In this document: in pieces, positions 43,724 to 53,161 of the stretch | Position numbering within the stretch: position 1 is the first letter of the stretch | Layout: every line of letters begins with the position of its first letter | Origin: Gammaproteobacteria bacterium | Lineage (GTDB): Bacteria > Pseudomonadota > Gammaproteobacteria > S012-40 | Assembly: GCA_029881255.1 (NCBI GenBank) | Contig: JAOUMY010000001.1 | Location: 372,001-436,000 of the forward strand | Length of the DNA: 64,000 nt | Reading direction: 5' to 3' | The notes under the pieces: model-generated | What the model saw: only the letters and a program-made list of their open reading frames with translations | Told to the model about the DNA's origin: nothing | Databases searched by the model: none | Position numbers and translations under genes: made by a program

Positions 43724-44227
43724 TTACATCGTGCGGCGACGCAGTTTTTCCATCTTCTTCTTGATGCGAATCTGCTTAATGGTGGAAAGATAATCAACAA
43801 AGACCTTGCCTTCGAGGTGATCCATTTCGTGTTGAATACATACGGCGAGCAGGTCATCGGCTTCCAACTCAAAAGGTTTCCCGTCACGATTCAATGCGCG
43901 CACCTTTATTTTTTTAAACCTATCTACATTTTCGTAAATATTGGGCACCGAAAGACAACCTTCTTCAGCGGTAGCCGTGCCTTCGTGTTCGACAAGTTCT
44001 GGATTGATAAAACACATTGGATTGCTCTTGTCCTCGGTAACATCGAGAACCAACACCCGCTTATGTACATTCACCTGAGTTGCCGCCAAACCAATACCCG
44101 GGGCGTCATACATGGTCTCCAGCATGTCATCCACCAACTGCCGAATATTGTCATCGACCTCAGCCACCGGCTCGGCGCGTGTACGCAAACGTGGGTCTGG
44201 AAAGTGCAAGATATTAAGAATCGCCAT
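43724..44227 (-). CDS. def: Peptide deformylase
   Basis: It removes the formyl group from nascent peptides. The 167-residue type I enzyme has all three metal and substrate motifs: [17 protein letters not shown] with the Cys ligand, and QHEMDHLEG (HExxH metal site). The basic C terminus ([14 protein letters not shown]) is usual for ribosome association. It heads the def-fmt-rsmB-trkA-trkH operon. A second deformylase is encoded at 52046-52546. Divergent from the LysM gene. Confidence 0.97.
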   Translation of the reverse strand: MAILNILHFPDPRLRTRAEPVAEVDDNIRQLVDDMLETMYDAPGIGLAATQVNVHKRVLVLDVTEDKSNPMCFINPELVEHEGTATAEEGCLSVPNIYENVDRFKKIKVRALNRDGKPFELEADDLLAVCIQHEMDHLEGKVFVDYLSTIKQIRIKKKMEKLRRRTM

Positions 44228-44429
44228 TATTTATCCGCTAACTAATAAAGTAAGCCCGAAGGGAATCCTTTGCCAGAAGAGCGACTTTCAAACACTTGGT
44301 TAGTTTCCCTCGAAAGTGTAAGTGAAACGCGAGAACAAAGTTTACCATATGGGCCGTTTTTCAATCGCGCGATAGTATACACTTTTAGCAACAAGACTCG
44401 TGCCGGATTTGGATCACAGAGATAACACC

Positions 44430-45494
44430 ATGAAACTAATACGTTTAATCCTGTTTATTGGATTGTGCCTGAGCATCGTTAGTTCCGTCCACGGGGCGGA
44501 CGAGATTGTACTCAAAGATAAGCATCCTAGCAGCTATCAGGTGAAACGTGGCGACACACTGTGGGAAATCGCCTCACGTTTTTTACGTGATCCATGGCGC
44601 TGGCCCGACATCTGGTATGTAAACCCGCAAATACACAATCCCCATGTCATCTACCCCGGTGACGAAGTGGTTCTCACCTATAAAGACGGAAAACCACGCC
44701 TGGAATTGCGACGCGGCGCCAGCCACAACGGTCTGCGCATCATTAAACTAACACCTGAAATCCGCAAGCAGGAGTTATCGCGCCCCATTCCGACCATACC
44801 CATCGACGCCATACAACAGTTTCTATCTCGTCCAAGAATCATTACCAGGGATGAGGCCAAACACCTGCCTTATGTAGTCTCCAGTCAGGACGCCCATCTG
44901 GTTGCGGGGAGTGGGGACAAAGTCTATGCCTCCGGCATCTTACCCAGTGAAAATAACCGCTACACCATCATTCGTTCGGGCCAGACATTTCGCGATTCTG
45001 ACCGAGGAAAGAACCGAGTTTTAGGGCACGAGGCGATTTATGTCGGAGAGGCATTGGTAACCCAGTATGGAGATCCGTCCACTCTTGAAGTAACTCAGTC
45101 CGAACGCGAAATCTTACGTGGCGACTTGCTGATTCCTGCCACAGCACAACAATTGGATTATAATTTCGTACCGAACGCGCCCATTGACCAGGTTCGCGGT
45201 CAAATCATTGCCGTAGTTGACGGAGTTTCAAGAATCGGCCAGTATCAGGTGGTCGTGATAAACCGGGGCACAAGCCATGGTATGGACAAAGGCCATGTAC
45301 TGGCTGTCTACCAAACTGGCACTACCGTTCGTGACACAGTGCGTGAGGGAATATTCGGTAGCGGCGATGTCACCTTGCCTGACGAAAGAATTGGGTATTT
45401 GATGGTATTCCGCCCATTTGAAAAACTCAGTTATGCATTGGTGATGAAGGCGACTCGCGACATGCAAATTTACGATATGGTCGTTAACCCATAG
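44430..45494 (+). CDS. LysM-domain secreted protein
   Basis: A 354-residue protein with a signal peptide (LIRLILFIGLCLSIVSSVHGA) and one LysM peptidoglycan-binding domain near residues 40-90 (SYQVKRGDTLWEIASRFLRDPWRWPDIWYVNPQ and VIYPGDEVVLTY). The rest is predicted beta-rich and without known catalytic motif. It is the usual partner gene upstream of dprA and divergent from def in gammaproteobacteria. The start at 44430 is chosen because it gives the signal peptide; an in-frame upstream codon at 44400 does not. Its function is not established. Confidence 0.9.
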   Translation: MKLIRLILFIGLCLSIVSSVHGADEIVLKDKHPSSYQVKRGDTLWEIASRFLRDPWRWPDIWYVNPQIHNPHVIYPGDEVVLTYKDGKPRLELRRGASHNGLRIIKLTPEIRKQELSRPIPTIPIDAIQQFLSRPRIITRDEAKHLPYVVSSQDAHLVAGSGDKVYASGILPSENNRYTIIRSGQTFRDSDRGKNRVLGHEAIYVGEALVTQYGDPSTLEVTQSEREILRGDLLIPATAQQLDYNFVPNAPIDQVRGQIIAVVDGVSRIGQYQVVVINRGTSHGMDKGHVLAVYQTGTTVRDTVREGIFGSGDVTLPDERIGYLMVFRPFEKLSYALVMKATRDMQIYDMVVNP

Positions 45495-45543
45495 GCATCC
45501 TGTAGTAAATACATCCTACAAGATGAATTAGGCCGGGATGCCT
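45493..45543 (+). promoter_or_regulatory. Two alternative hairpins before dprA
   Basis: AGGCATCC (45493-45500) pairs perfectly with GGATGCCT (45536-45543). CATCCTGTAG (45496-45505) can instead pair with CTACAAGATG (45516-45525), nine of ten positions. Both use CATCC, so they exclude each other. The element lies 36 bases before the dprA start and begins inside the LysM stop codon. No T run follows. Confidence 0.4.
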
Positions 45544-45578
45544 GATTAAAAAAACAAACGAAAAAGAAGAAGAAAACA

Positions 45579-46688
45579 ATGGAACTGAAATTCTCTCTCG
45601 CGCTGCTGCGCGTTTCTGGTATTGGCCCTGTTACCTTCAACCAGTTGGTGGAAAAAGCAGGTTCAGCTGAAGCGGTATATGAAATGGCCGCAACCACCGA
45701 TAATCCTCTGCAGCTCAGCCCAGCGATATTATCGTCATTGAATGAACCAGACTTCTCTGACCTCGAACCCGTTCTGGAATGGTCAGAGCAGGAAGAAAAT
45801 CACATTCTCACTCAGCAACACCCGGACTTTCCCTATCTCCTGCGACAACTTCCAGATGCCCCGCCCCTTCTTTATATAAAGGGCAGAAATGACATCCTAC
45901 GAAGAAATCAATTAGCCATCGTTGGCAGTCGGAACCCGACACATGCTGGACGTCAAGCAGCATTCGAGTTTGCAGAACAGTTGGCCCGTTGTGAACTAAC
46001 CATCACCAGCGGATTGGCCCTGGGAATCGACACCGCCGCCCATGAAGGTGCACTAGCGGCACAAGGACATACTATCGCGGTCATGGGTACTGGCCTCAAA
46101 CGCATCTACCCAGCGAGCAATCGCCAATTGGCTCACCGCATAGCCAGCGAAGGTGGCGTATTGATATCCGAATTCCCATTGGATGCGGGACCGGCACGAG
46201 AGCATTTTCCACGTCGCAATCGCATCATCAGCGGCATGAGCCTTGGCACACTCGTAGTTGAAGCAGCGCGTCAAAGTGGCTCACTCATAACCGCCCGCCT
46301 GGCTGCGGAACAAGGTCGAGAAGTATTCGCTATGCCGGGCTCCATACACAATCCGCTCGCCCGCGGCTGCCATGCCTTAATCCGAGAGGGCGCGAAACTG
46401 GTTGAGACCGCCCCAGACATATTGGAAGAAATTTGCGGGAAAATTGGGATAACCCCGGCATCTAATCAACATGACCTTCTAATGGAAGGGGAAAATAATC
46501 CCCCATCTACTCTTGATAAACAGTACCATTCTGTTTTAACTTGCGTCGGTTTCGAACCAACGGCTGTCGACACGGTCGTAATCCGTAGTGGATTGCCTGC
46601 ACCCCAGATCTCCTCGATGCTTTTGGTCCTTGAATTGCAGGGTTTTATCCAGGCCCAAACTGGCGGACTCTACTCCCGCATCAAATGA
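45579..46688 (+). CDS. dprA: DNA-protecting protein DprA
   Basis: It loads RecA on incoming single-stranded DNA in natural transformation. The 369-residue protein has the Rossmann-fold domain: LAIVGSRNPTHAGRQAAFEFA, TITSGLALGIDTAAHEGAL, GTGLKRIYPASN, GGVLISEFPLDAGPAREHFPRRNRIISGMSLGTLVVEA and GREVFAMPGSIHNPLARGCHALIREGA. A C-terminal winged-helix region follows (about 310-365). It has A-rich sequence but no strong ribosome binding site upstream. DprA proteins are widespread and alone do not prove natural competence. Confidence 0.96.
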   Translation: MELKFSLALLRVSGIGPVTFNQLVEKAGSAEAVYEMAATTDNPLQLSPAILSSLNEPDFSDLEPVLEWSEQEENHILTQQHPDFPYLLRQLPDAPPLLYIKGRNDILRRNQLAIVGSRNPTHAGRQAAFEFAEQLARCELTITSGLALGIDTAAHEGALAAQGHTIAVMGTGLKRIYPASNRQLAHRIASEGGVLISEFPLDAGPAREHFPRRNRIISGMSLGTLVVEAARQSGSLITARLAAEQGREVFAMPGSIHNPLARGCHALIREGAKLVETAPDILEEICGKIGITPASNQHDLLMEGENNPPSTLDKQYHSVLTCVGFEPTAVDTVVIRSGLPAPQISSMLLVLELQGFIQAQTGGLYSRIK

Positions 46689-46700
46689 AAGGCTAAAAAA

Positions 46701-47180
46701 ATGAAAGAAAGTGTTCTCGATGTACTGATGTATTTGTTTGAGAACTACCTTGATGACGATGAAGAAATCACAGCAGATCGCGACATTTTGAATACCGAAT
46801 TAAAACAAGCCGGCTTCGGCGAGATGGAAGTGGAAAAAGCGCTTTCCTGGCTCGAAGATCTGGCCAGCTTGAAAGAGTCAGGCTTTAAGTCCAATTTGCG
46901 GGATATACACGCGTTTCGCGTATTTACCGAACAGGAAGTAAAAAAACTAGACCGCGAATGCATCGGCTTTTTGATGTTTCTCGAACAGATCGGTGTGCTA
47001 ACCCATGCCACCCGTGAGATGGTCATAGACCGCGTGATGGCGCTCGATAGCGGCGAAATCGACCTCGATCAACTGAAGTGGGTCATCCTGATGGTGCTGT
47101 TCAATCAGCCCGGAGAAGAGGAGGCCTTGGCATGGATGGAAGACCTGGTGTTTGACGAACAGGTAGGTAATCTGCATTAA
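46701..47180 (+). CDS. smg: Smg protein (DUF494)
   Basis: A 159-residue acidic protein of the Smg/DUF494 family. Recognisable parts are VLDVLMYLFENYLDDDEEI at the N terminus, and EQIGVLTHATREMVIDRVMALDSGEIDLDQLKWVILMVLFNQPGEEEALAWMEDLV. It lies 12 bases after dprA and 67 bases before topA. The dprA-smg-topA order is typical of gammaproteobacteria. The role is not known. Confidence 0.94.
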   Translation: MKESVLDVLMYLFENYLDDDEEITADRDILNTELKQAGFGEMEVEKALSWLEDLASLKESGFKSNLRDIHAFRVFTEQEVKKLDRECIGFLMFLEQIGVLTHATREMVIDRVMALDSGEIDLDQLKWVILMVLFNQPGEEEALAWMEDLVFDEQVGNLH

Positions 47181-47247
47181 TGTCACCTTGCCATTATTTT
47201 CCAAACCACTGAAACGATAAGTTAATTAACGAGTTAATCGACAATAC

Positions 47248-49548
47248 ATGGGAAACAGTCTCGTCATAGTTGAGTCACCGGCCAAGGCCAAGACCATCAA
47301 AAAGTACCTTGGAAAAGGTTTTGAGGTGATGGCTTCCTATGGCCACGTGCGCGATCTCTTGCCGAAGGAAGGTGCCGTGGATGTCGATCACGACTTCCAG
47401 ATGACTTATGAGCTAGTCGAAAAAAATAAAAAACACGTCGATGCCATCACGAAGGCGATGAAGAAAGCCGACACCCTTTACCTCGCAACTGACCCTGATC
47501 GCGAAGGAGAGGCCATATCCTGGCATCTGCATGAAATTCTGAAGGGCAAAAAGGCGCTCAAGGATAAAGAGGTGCATCGCGTCGTCTTCCACGAAATTAC
47601 AAAACGTGCGATCAAAGACGCAATTGAGCACCCGCGCGAATTGTCTACCGAATTAATCAATGCCCAGCAGGCGCGTCGCGCACTCGACTATCTGGTGGGT
47701 TTCAATCTTTCACCGCTGCTGTGGAAAAAGATCCGTCGCGGCCTGTCCGCCGGGCGCGTACAAAGCCCGGCATTGCGCATGATTGTCGAAAGAGAACTGG
47801 AGATTGAAAAATTTATCGCCCAGGAATATTGGACGATAGAGGCAGACCTGAACACGCAAAAACAGGATTTTTCGGCCAAGCTCTTCCAGTATGGCGAAGA
47901 AAAGATTCAGCAGTTTAGCGTCACCAATGAGAAAGACGCGAAGAAGATCGAAAAAGACGTTATAAAGAAGGCCGGCGGAAAAATGCTGGTCACCAAGGTC
48001 GAGAAAAAGCAGCGCAAACGCAACCCGGCCGCGCCTTTCACGACATCTACGCTACAACAGGAAGCTTCCCGCAAACTGGGGTTCAGTGCACAGCGCACTA
48101 TGCGCACCGCCCAACAACTCTATGAAGGTGTGGATATCGGTGAAGGCGAGATCGGTCTGATCACCTACATGCGTACTGACTCAGTCAATCTTTCCCAGGA
48201 TGCTGTGGCTGAGATTCGCCAATATATCAGCAAAAAGTTTGGCGCAGACAATGTGCCTGAGGAAATACGCGCATACAAAACCAAATCGAAAAACGCCCAG
48301 GAAGCCCACGAGGCGATTCGTCCGACCTCAGTAGATATCGAACCAGAGGCCATCAAAAAGCATTTATCACCAGACCAGTTCAAACTGTATAGCCTGATAT
48401 GGAAACGAACCGTTGCCTGTCAGATGATACATGCCACACTAAATACGGTCAGCGTGGATCTTACGGCTGGCGATGCCATCTTTCGTGCAAATGGTTCTGT
48501 GATCGCTATTCCTGGATTTATGGCGGTTTACCAGGAAGATGTAGACGATGCCAAAAAAGACGATGACGAAGGGCGAATATTGCCGCCAATGGAAGAAGGC
48601 GACACCGTCGACCTAAAGCAGATTCGCCCTGAACAGCATTTCACCGAGCCTCCACCGCGTTACACGGAAGCGAGCCTGGTAAAATCACTTGAAGAGCACG
48701 GCATTGGTAGACCTTCAACCTATGCATCCATCATCTCGACCTTGCAACAGCGTGAATATGTCGAAATGGACAAAAAGCGCTTCATCCCTACCGATGTGGG
48801 GCGCATCGTCAATAAATTTTTGACCGAACATTTTACCAATTACGTCGACTACGACTTTACCGCCCGCCTGGAAGACGAGCTTGACGCTATATCCCGTGGT
48901 GAAAAAGAATGGGTGCCATTGATGAAGGGTTTCTGGCAACCCTTCAAGCATCTCGTCGACGATAAAACCGAAAGCGTCGATCGCAAAGACGTTACCCAGG
49001 AAATGATCGACGAGAAGTGTCCCAAATGTAATGAGCAATTATCCATACGTCTTGGTCGCCGCGGTCGATTTATCGGTTGTACCGCCTTCCCCGAATGCGA
49101 CTACACCCGCAATCTCAGCGACGATGCAGAAACAGCGGAACCCGAGATTGTCGAGGGTCGAAAATGTCCTGAATGCCAGTCTGATTTGATTATTCGCCAG
49201 GGACGGTACGGGAAATTCATCGGTTGTAGCGGTTACCCCAATTGCAAGCACATCGAGCCTCTCGAGAAACCCAAGGAGACCGGCGTCGAATGCCCGGAAT
49301 GTCACAAGGGTGAAATGCTTCAACGCCGCTCTCGCTACGGCAAAGTCTTTTATTCTTGCTCGAGATATCCAGATTGCGAATATGCCGTATGGAACGAACC
49401 TATCAACGAACCCTGCCCCGAGTGTCAGTGGCCTATGCTCACTATCAAGACCACGAAACGCAAGGGAATGGAGAAAGTCTGTCCTCAAAAGGACTGCGGC
49501 TATGCTGAACCCCATGAAGATACTGAGGAATCTGAGGCTGACGGCTAA
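47248..49548 (+). CDS. topA: DNA topoisomerase I
   Basis: It relaxes negatively supercoiled DNA. The 766-residue type IA enzyme has the TOPRIM domain (VIVESPAKAKTIKKYLG and DPDREGEAISWH) and a catalytic Tyr-307 in GLITYMRTDS. It also shows the ARRALDYLVGF and SAGRVQSPALRMI stretches. The C terminus has four zinc-ribbon-type repeats (from about residue 590: CPKCNEQ, CPECQSD, CPECHKG, CPECQWP). Four such ribbons is a normal number for proteobacterial TopA. Its frame continues cleanly to a conserved acidic tail. Confidence 0.97.
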   Translation: MGNSLVIVESPAKAKTIKKYLGKGFEVMASYGHVRDLLPKEGAVDVDHDFQMTYELVEKNKKHVDAITKAMKKADTLYLATDPDREGEAISWHLHEILKGKKALKDKEVHRVVFHEITKRAIKDAIEHPRELSTELINAQQARRALDYLVGFNLSPLLWKKIRRGLSAGRVQSPALRMIVERELEIEKFIAQEYWTIEADLNTQKQDFSAKLFQYGEEKIQQFSVTNEKDAKKIEKDVIKKAGGKMLVTKVEKKQRKRNPAAPFTTSTLQQEASRKLGFSAQRTMRTAQQLYEGVDIGEGEIGLITYMRTDSVNLSQDAVAEIRQYISKKFGADNVPEEIRAYKTKSKNAQEAHEAIRPTSVDIEPEAIKKHLSPDQFKLYSLIWKRTVACQMIHATLNTVSVDLTAGDAIFRANGSVIAIPGFMAVYQEDVDDAKKDDDEGRILPPMEEGDTVDLKQIRPEQHFTEPPPRYTEASLVKSLEEHGIGRPSTYASIISTLQQREYVEMDKKRFIPTDVGRIVNKFLTEHFTNYVDYDFTARLEDELDAISRGEKEWVPLMKGFWQPFKHLVDDKTESVDRKDVTQEMIDEKCPKCNEQLSIRLGRRGRFIGCTAFPECDYTRNLSDDAETAEPEIVEGRKCPECQSDLIIRQGRYGKFIGCSGYPNCKHIEPLEKPKETGVECPECHKGEMLQRRSRYGKVFYSCSRYPDCEYAVWNEPINEPCPECQWPMLTIKTTKRKGMEKVCPQKDCGYAEPHEDTEESEADG

Positions 49549-49625
49549 TAATTTGCAATCCCGCTAGCTCTGTAATCCCGAAATCTGTACAATTCGCCGC
49601 CACATTCACCCAGGCTCTACCGTCA

Positions 49626-51449
49626 ATGGACAAAATCGAAAATCTTAGAAATATCGCCATCATCGCACACGTCGACCATGGCAAGACAACCCTTGTAGAT
49701 CAGATGCTTAAGCAGTCTCAGACCTTGGATGCACGCACCCAGCTCGAAGAAAGGGCGATGGATTCCAATGATCAGGAGAGGGAACGTGGTATCACAATAT
49801 TGGCAAAACCCACTGCCATACGCTGGAACCAGTACCGCATTAATATCGTTGATACTCCTGGACACGCGGATTTTGGTGGCGAAGTAGAACGTGTTTTGTC
49901 GATGGTGGATTCGGTTCTGCTTCTGGTCGATTCAGTTGACGGCCCCATGCCGCAAACTCGCTTCGTAACCGAGAAAGCCTTAAGAAGAGGGCTACACCCG
50001 ATCGTTGTTATTAACAAGATTGACCGCCCCAGCGCCCGCCCGGAATGGGTACTAGACCAAACTTTCGATTTATTCGACCGCCTTGGCGCCACCAACGAGC
50101 AACTTGATTTTCCAGTCGTGTACGCATCAGGTCTGAACGGTTTTGCTGGGTTAGACAGTAGCATTCGTTCCGGAAATCTTGATCCTTTGTTCCAGACCAT
50201 TATTGACAAGGTTCATCCACCGCAAGTCGAAATTGAAGATCCTTTTCAGTTACAGGTTTCCCAGCTCGACTACAACAGCTACGTGGGCGTTATCGGTATA
50301 GGCCGAATTGCTCGCGGACGCATTAAACGCAATACACCTGTGGTAGTCGTGGACAAAAAAGGTAACCGCCGCAAAGAACGTGTACTACAAATTCTTGGAT
50401 TTCTCGGTCTGCAAAGAATTGAGGTAGACGAGGCACAGGCGGGTGATATCGTCTGCTTTACCGGGATTGCGGATCTAAATATATCGGATACTTTGTGCGA
50501 CCCGGATGCCGTAGAGGCATTGGCCCCGCTTTCAGTAGATGAACCTACTGTCAGCATGACTTTCCAGGTAAATAATTCTCCCTTTGCGGGCAAAGACGGC
50601 AAATTCGTCACTTCACGCCAGATCCGGGAACGACTCGAACAGGAATTAATTCATAACGTCGCTCTGCGCGTTGACGATACCGGTGACCCAGACAAGTTTC
50701 GCGTCTCAGGTCGCGGGGAATTACACCTGTCGGTATTGATCGAAAACATGCGCAGAGAAGGTTATGAATTAGGCGTTTCCCGCCCGGAAGTAATTACCCG
50801 CATGGTTGACGGCGAAAAACACGAACCGTTTGAGCAATTGACGGTTGATGTCGAAGATCACCACCAGGGCACCATTATGGAACGCCTTGGCGAGCGCGGC
50901 GCAATGATGCAGAACATGCAACCCGACGGAAAGGGTCGCGTACGCCTCGATTTCATTATTCCATCACGCGGACTGATCGGTTTTCGCACCGAATTCCTGA
51001 CTGCTACTCAAGGTACAGGACTTATGTTCAGCGTGTTTGACCACTACGGCCCGGCGAAAGTCGGCAACTTTGGTCAGCGCAAGAATGGGGTACTGATCTG
51101 TAACGCCCCAGGAAAGGCGCTTACCAACGCCCTGTTTAATCTACAGGAGCGTGGCCGTATGTTTTTGAGTCACGGTGATGAAGTGTACGAAGGCATGCTT
51201 GCCGGCATACATTCCCGCGATAATGATCTGGTGGTCAATGTCCTTAAGGCCAAGCAACTGACCAACGTGCGCGCGGCGGGTACAGACGAGGCTCAGATTC
51301 TGACACCGCCTATCAAGCACACACTGGAACAGGCGCTTGAATTTATCGACGACGACGAATTAGTAGAAGTAACACCAAATCACATTCGCCTGCGCAAGAA
51401 AATTCTTAGCGAATCTGATCGTAAACGCGCCTCGCGCAGCAAGGAATAA
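49626..51449 (+). CDS. typA: Translational GTPase TypA/BipA
   Basis: A ribosome-associated GTPase of 607 residues. The G domain has [16 protein letters not shown] (G1), RGITI (G2), [13 protein letters not shown] (G3) and NKIDRP (G4). EF-G-like domains III and V follow, then the BipA-specific C-terminal domain from about residue 480 ([33 protein letters not shown]). BipA is involved in ribosome assembly and stress or cold response. The gene stands 78 bases downstream of topA. Confidence 0.97.
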   Translation: MDKIENLRNIAIIAHVDHGKTTLVDQMLKQSQTLDARTQLEERAMDSNDQERERGITILAKPTAIRWNQYRINIVDTPGHADFGGEVERVLSMVDSVLLLVDSVDGPMPQTRFVTEKALRRGLHPIVVINKIDRPSARPEWVLDQTFDLFDRLGATNEQLDFPVVYASGLNGFAGLDSSIRSGNLDPLFQTIIDKVHPPQVEIEDPFQLQVSQLDYNSYVGVIGIGRIARGRIKRNTPVVVVDKKGNRRKERVLQILGFLGLQRIEVDEAQAGDIVCFTGIADLNISDTLCDPDAVEALAPLSVDEPTVSMTFQVNNSPFAGKDGKFVTSRQIRERLEQELIHNVALRVDDTGDPDKFRVSGRGELHLSVLIENMRREGYELGVSRPEVITRMVDGEKHEPFEQLTVDVEDHHQGTIMERLGERGAMMQNMQPDGKGRVRLDFIIPSRGLIGFRTEFLTATQGTGLMFSVFDHYGPAKVGNFGQRKNGVLICNAPGKALTNALFNLQERGRMFLSHGDEVYEGMLAGIHSRDNDLVVNVLKAKQLTNVRAAGTDEAQILTPPIKHTLEQALEFIDDDELVEVTPNHIRLRKKILSESDRKRASRSKE

Positions 51450-51517
51450 GACCTGTCGGCTGCCAACTCCGGTCATAAATGGTAGAGTAACATCCACGAT
51501 TGACTCAGGAGATTTTG

Positions 51518-52039
51518 ATGGCAGCCTGGTTTATGATCACCCTGGTTGGCGAAGACCAGCCTAATATTGTTGCCTCGGTGACACGTGCCTTATTTGAGGC
51601 ACAGTGTCATTTAGGCGAGACCTCAATGATACGCCTCGGGGGTAATTTCACTATCATGATGATGGTGAAATACAACGGCGAGGAAGACGGTTTGTCACAA
51701 CTACTGCAACCGTTATCCGATAAGCTACACCTTCGTCTCCACGTTGATCCCATCACCGGACATTTACACCAGCACAGACAGCCGGACGTGCGTATCTCTG
51801 TTTTCAGCGCAGACCGTCCAGGCATCGTCGCCAAGGCAACCGGTAGTCTTGCCGATGCTGGACTGGATATAACTGATCTAGAGTCAGACGTAGGCGGCTC
51901 CGAAACAAAACCTATCTATATCATGCATATCGAAGGCGTGGCTAAAAACGGAATCGACGCACTAGAATCAGCGGTTGCTGACATCCGTCAAAACGGTATA
52001 GATGTCACCCTTACGCCTATTGAGTTGATGATCGGGTAG
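51518..52039 (+). CDS. ACT-domain protein, GcvR-like
   Basis: A 173-residue protein of two ACT domains, the first at about 2-80 (FMITLVGEDQPNIVASVTRALFEAQCHLGETSMIRLGGNFTIMM) and the second at about 90-170 (RISVFSADRPGIVAKATGSLADAGLDITDLESDVG). This is the architecture of GcvR, which restrains GcvA activation of glycine cleavage genes. Start ATG 51518 is decided by AGGAG 6 bases upstream. It is the first gene of an apparent operon with a second deformylase and a YchJ-like protein. The ligand is inferred to be an amino acid such as glycine. Confidence 0.9.
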   Translation: MAAWFMITLVGEDQPNIVASVTRALFEAQCHLGETSMIRLGGNFTIMMMVKYNGEEDGLSQLLQPLSDKLHLRLHVDPITGHLHQHRQPDVRISVFSADRPGIVAKATGSLADAGLDITDLESDVGGSETKPIYIMHIEGVAKNGIDALESAVADIRQNGIDVTLTPIELMIG

Positions 52040-52045
52040 CAATAG

Positions 52046-52546
52046 ATGGCTGTAAAGGAGATTCTGACCTACCCCGACGAACGCCTGAAAAGACTCGCGG
52101 AAAAAGTCGAACGTTTTGATAGCGAGCTACGCGATTTGATCGCTGACCTTGAGCAAACGCGGCAGGCAGGTCCAGCGGCTGTTGGAATTGCAGCGCCGCA
52201 AATTGGTTATAACAAACGTATTGTCATCGTTGATGTGTCCGGTCGGAAAAAAACGCACAACCATGGATATCTCGTTCTCGTTAACCCGGAAATTACCGAA
52301 TGGGAAGGCTTCGAGGTAGGACGGGAGGGCTGTCTATCAGTGCCTGACTACACCGGCAACGTCATCCGTGCCGAGAAAATCTCTCTGCAGGCCTATGATC
52401 CCCAGGGAAACACCATCAAAATAGAAACGCATGGCTTTGAGGCAAGGGCCATACAACATGAACTCGACCATCTTGATGGTTTACTGTTCTTAGATCGCCT
52501 GGTGAGTCGACGCAATGACCTTTTCGAACGGAAAAATTACAAATGA
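52046..52546 (+). CDS. Second peptide deformylase
   Basis: A 166-residue deformylase-family protein. Motif 1 reads [16 protein letters not shown], where the first Gly of the usual GxGxAAxQ is Ala. Motif 2 is [14 protein letters not shown], with the Cys ligand, and motif 3 is [12 protein letters not shown] (HExxH). All metal ligands are therefore present. It overlaps the next gene by four bases (ATGA). The second copy may replace the fmt-linked enzyme under some conditions or act on other N-formyl substrates; that is inference. Confidence 0.92.
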   Translation: MAVKEILTYPDERLKRLAEKVERFDSELRDLIADLEQTRQAGPAAVGIAAPQIGYNKRIVIVDVSGRKKTHNHGYLVLVNPEITEWEGFEVGREGCLSVPDYTGNVIRAEKISLQAYDPQGNTIKIETHGFEARAIQHELDHLDGLLFLDRLVSRRNDLFERKNYK

Positions 52547-53043
52547 GTGAGGAAAAAAATCAGGCTGAACTCTGTCCTTGTGGCAGCAAAAAGCCCTACG
52601 ACAAATGCTGCGGCCTTTATCACACTGGCGAGCAGCACCCGGCAACAGCTGAGCACCTTATGCGTTCTCGTTACTCGGCATTCGCCAAGAACGACTTCGA
52701 CTATCTGAACAGATCCACCCATGAAAGCGCCGAACAATATGACACCCCGCATAACCGACAGCTATATAGCCAGTTTGAATGGGTAGGATTAGAGATACTG
52801 TCGACCGAAAAAGGCACCATTGATGATAACGAGGGTTATGTAGACTTCGTCGCTAGCTATCGCGTTGGCGGCGGCGATCACACGATTAGGGAAAAAAGCT
52901 ACTTTCGTAAACAAGGTGGGCGCTGGTTATATTTCAGCGGCAAATCACTTCAAGCCCCTAAAAAGAAGGATGAACGTGTTGGGCGTAACGATCCATGCCC
53001 CTGTGGAAGCGGTAAAAAATATAAAAAGTGTTGCATGAACTAA
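52543..53043 (+). CDS. YchJ-like protein with two SEC-C zinc motifs
   Basis: A 166-residue protein of the UPF0225/YchJ family. It has an N-terminal SEC-C motif ([14 protein letters not shown]), the central NTF2-like fold region ([25 protein letters not shown]), and a C-terminal SEC-C motif ([17 protein letters not shown]). The SEC-C motif binds zinc and resembles the SecB-binding tail of SecA. It starts with an ATGA overlap on the second deformylase, so the two are coupled. Function not established; protein targeting is possible. Confidence 0.92.
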   Translation: MSEEKNQAELCPCGSKKPYDKCCGLYHTGEQHPATAEHLMRSRYSAFAKNDFDYLNRSTHESAEQYDTPHNRQLYSQFEWVGLEILSTEKGTIDDNEGYVDFVASYRVGGGDHTIREKSYFRKQGGRWLYFSGKSLQAPKKKDERVGRNDPCPCGSGKKYKKCCMN

Positions 53044-53161
53044 ACAGGGCTTAAATTCTTATCTATACTTCATATTGGCTCAACGAAGGCCAAATATACT
53101 CGGCTAACACTAATAAGAAGCTATAAAAACAATAATATAAGATTTACATGGAGGGAAGACC

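Noticed and set aside
43817-44245. Antisense open frame of 142 codons overlapping def
   Set aside because: def is clearly the coding frame; the other frame lacks a ribosome binding site and has shadow-like composition.
49039-49515. Open antisense frame of 158 codons within topA
   Set aside because: topA is full length and well conserved on the plus strand; the antisense frame has no ribosome binding site or family match and reflects codon bias.
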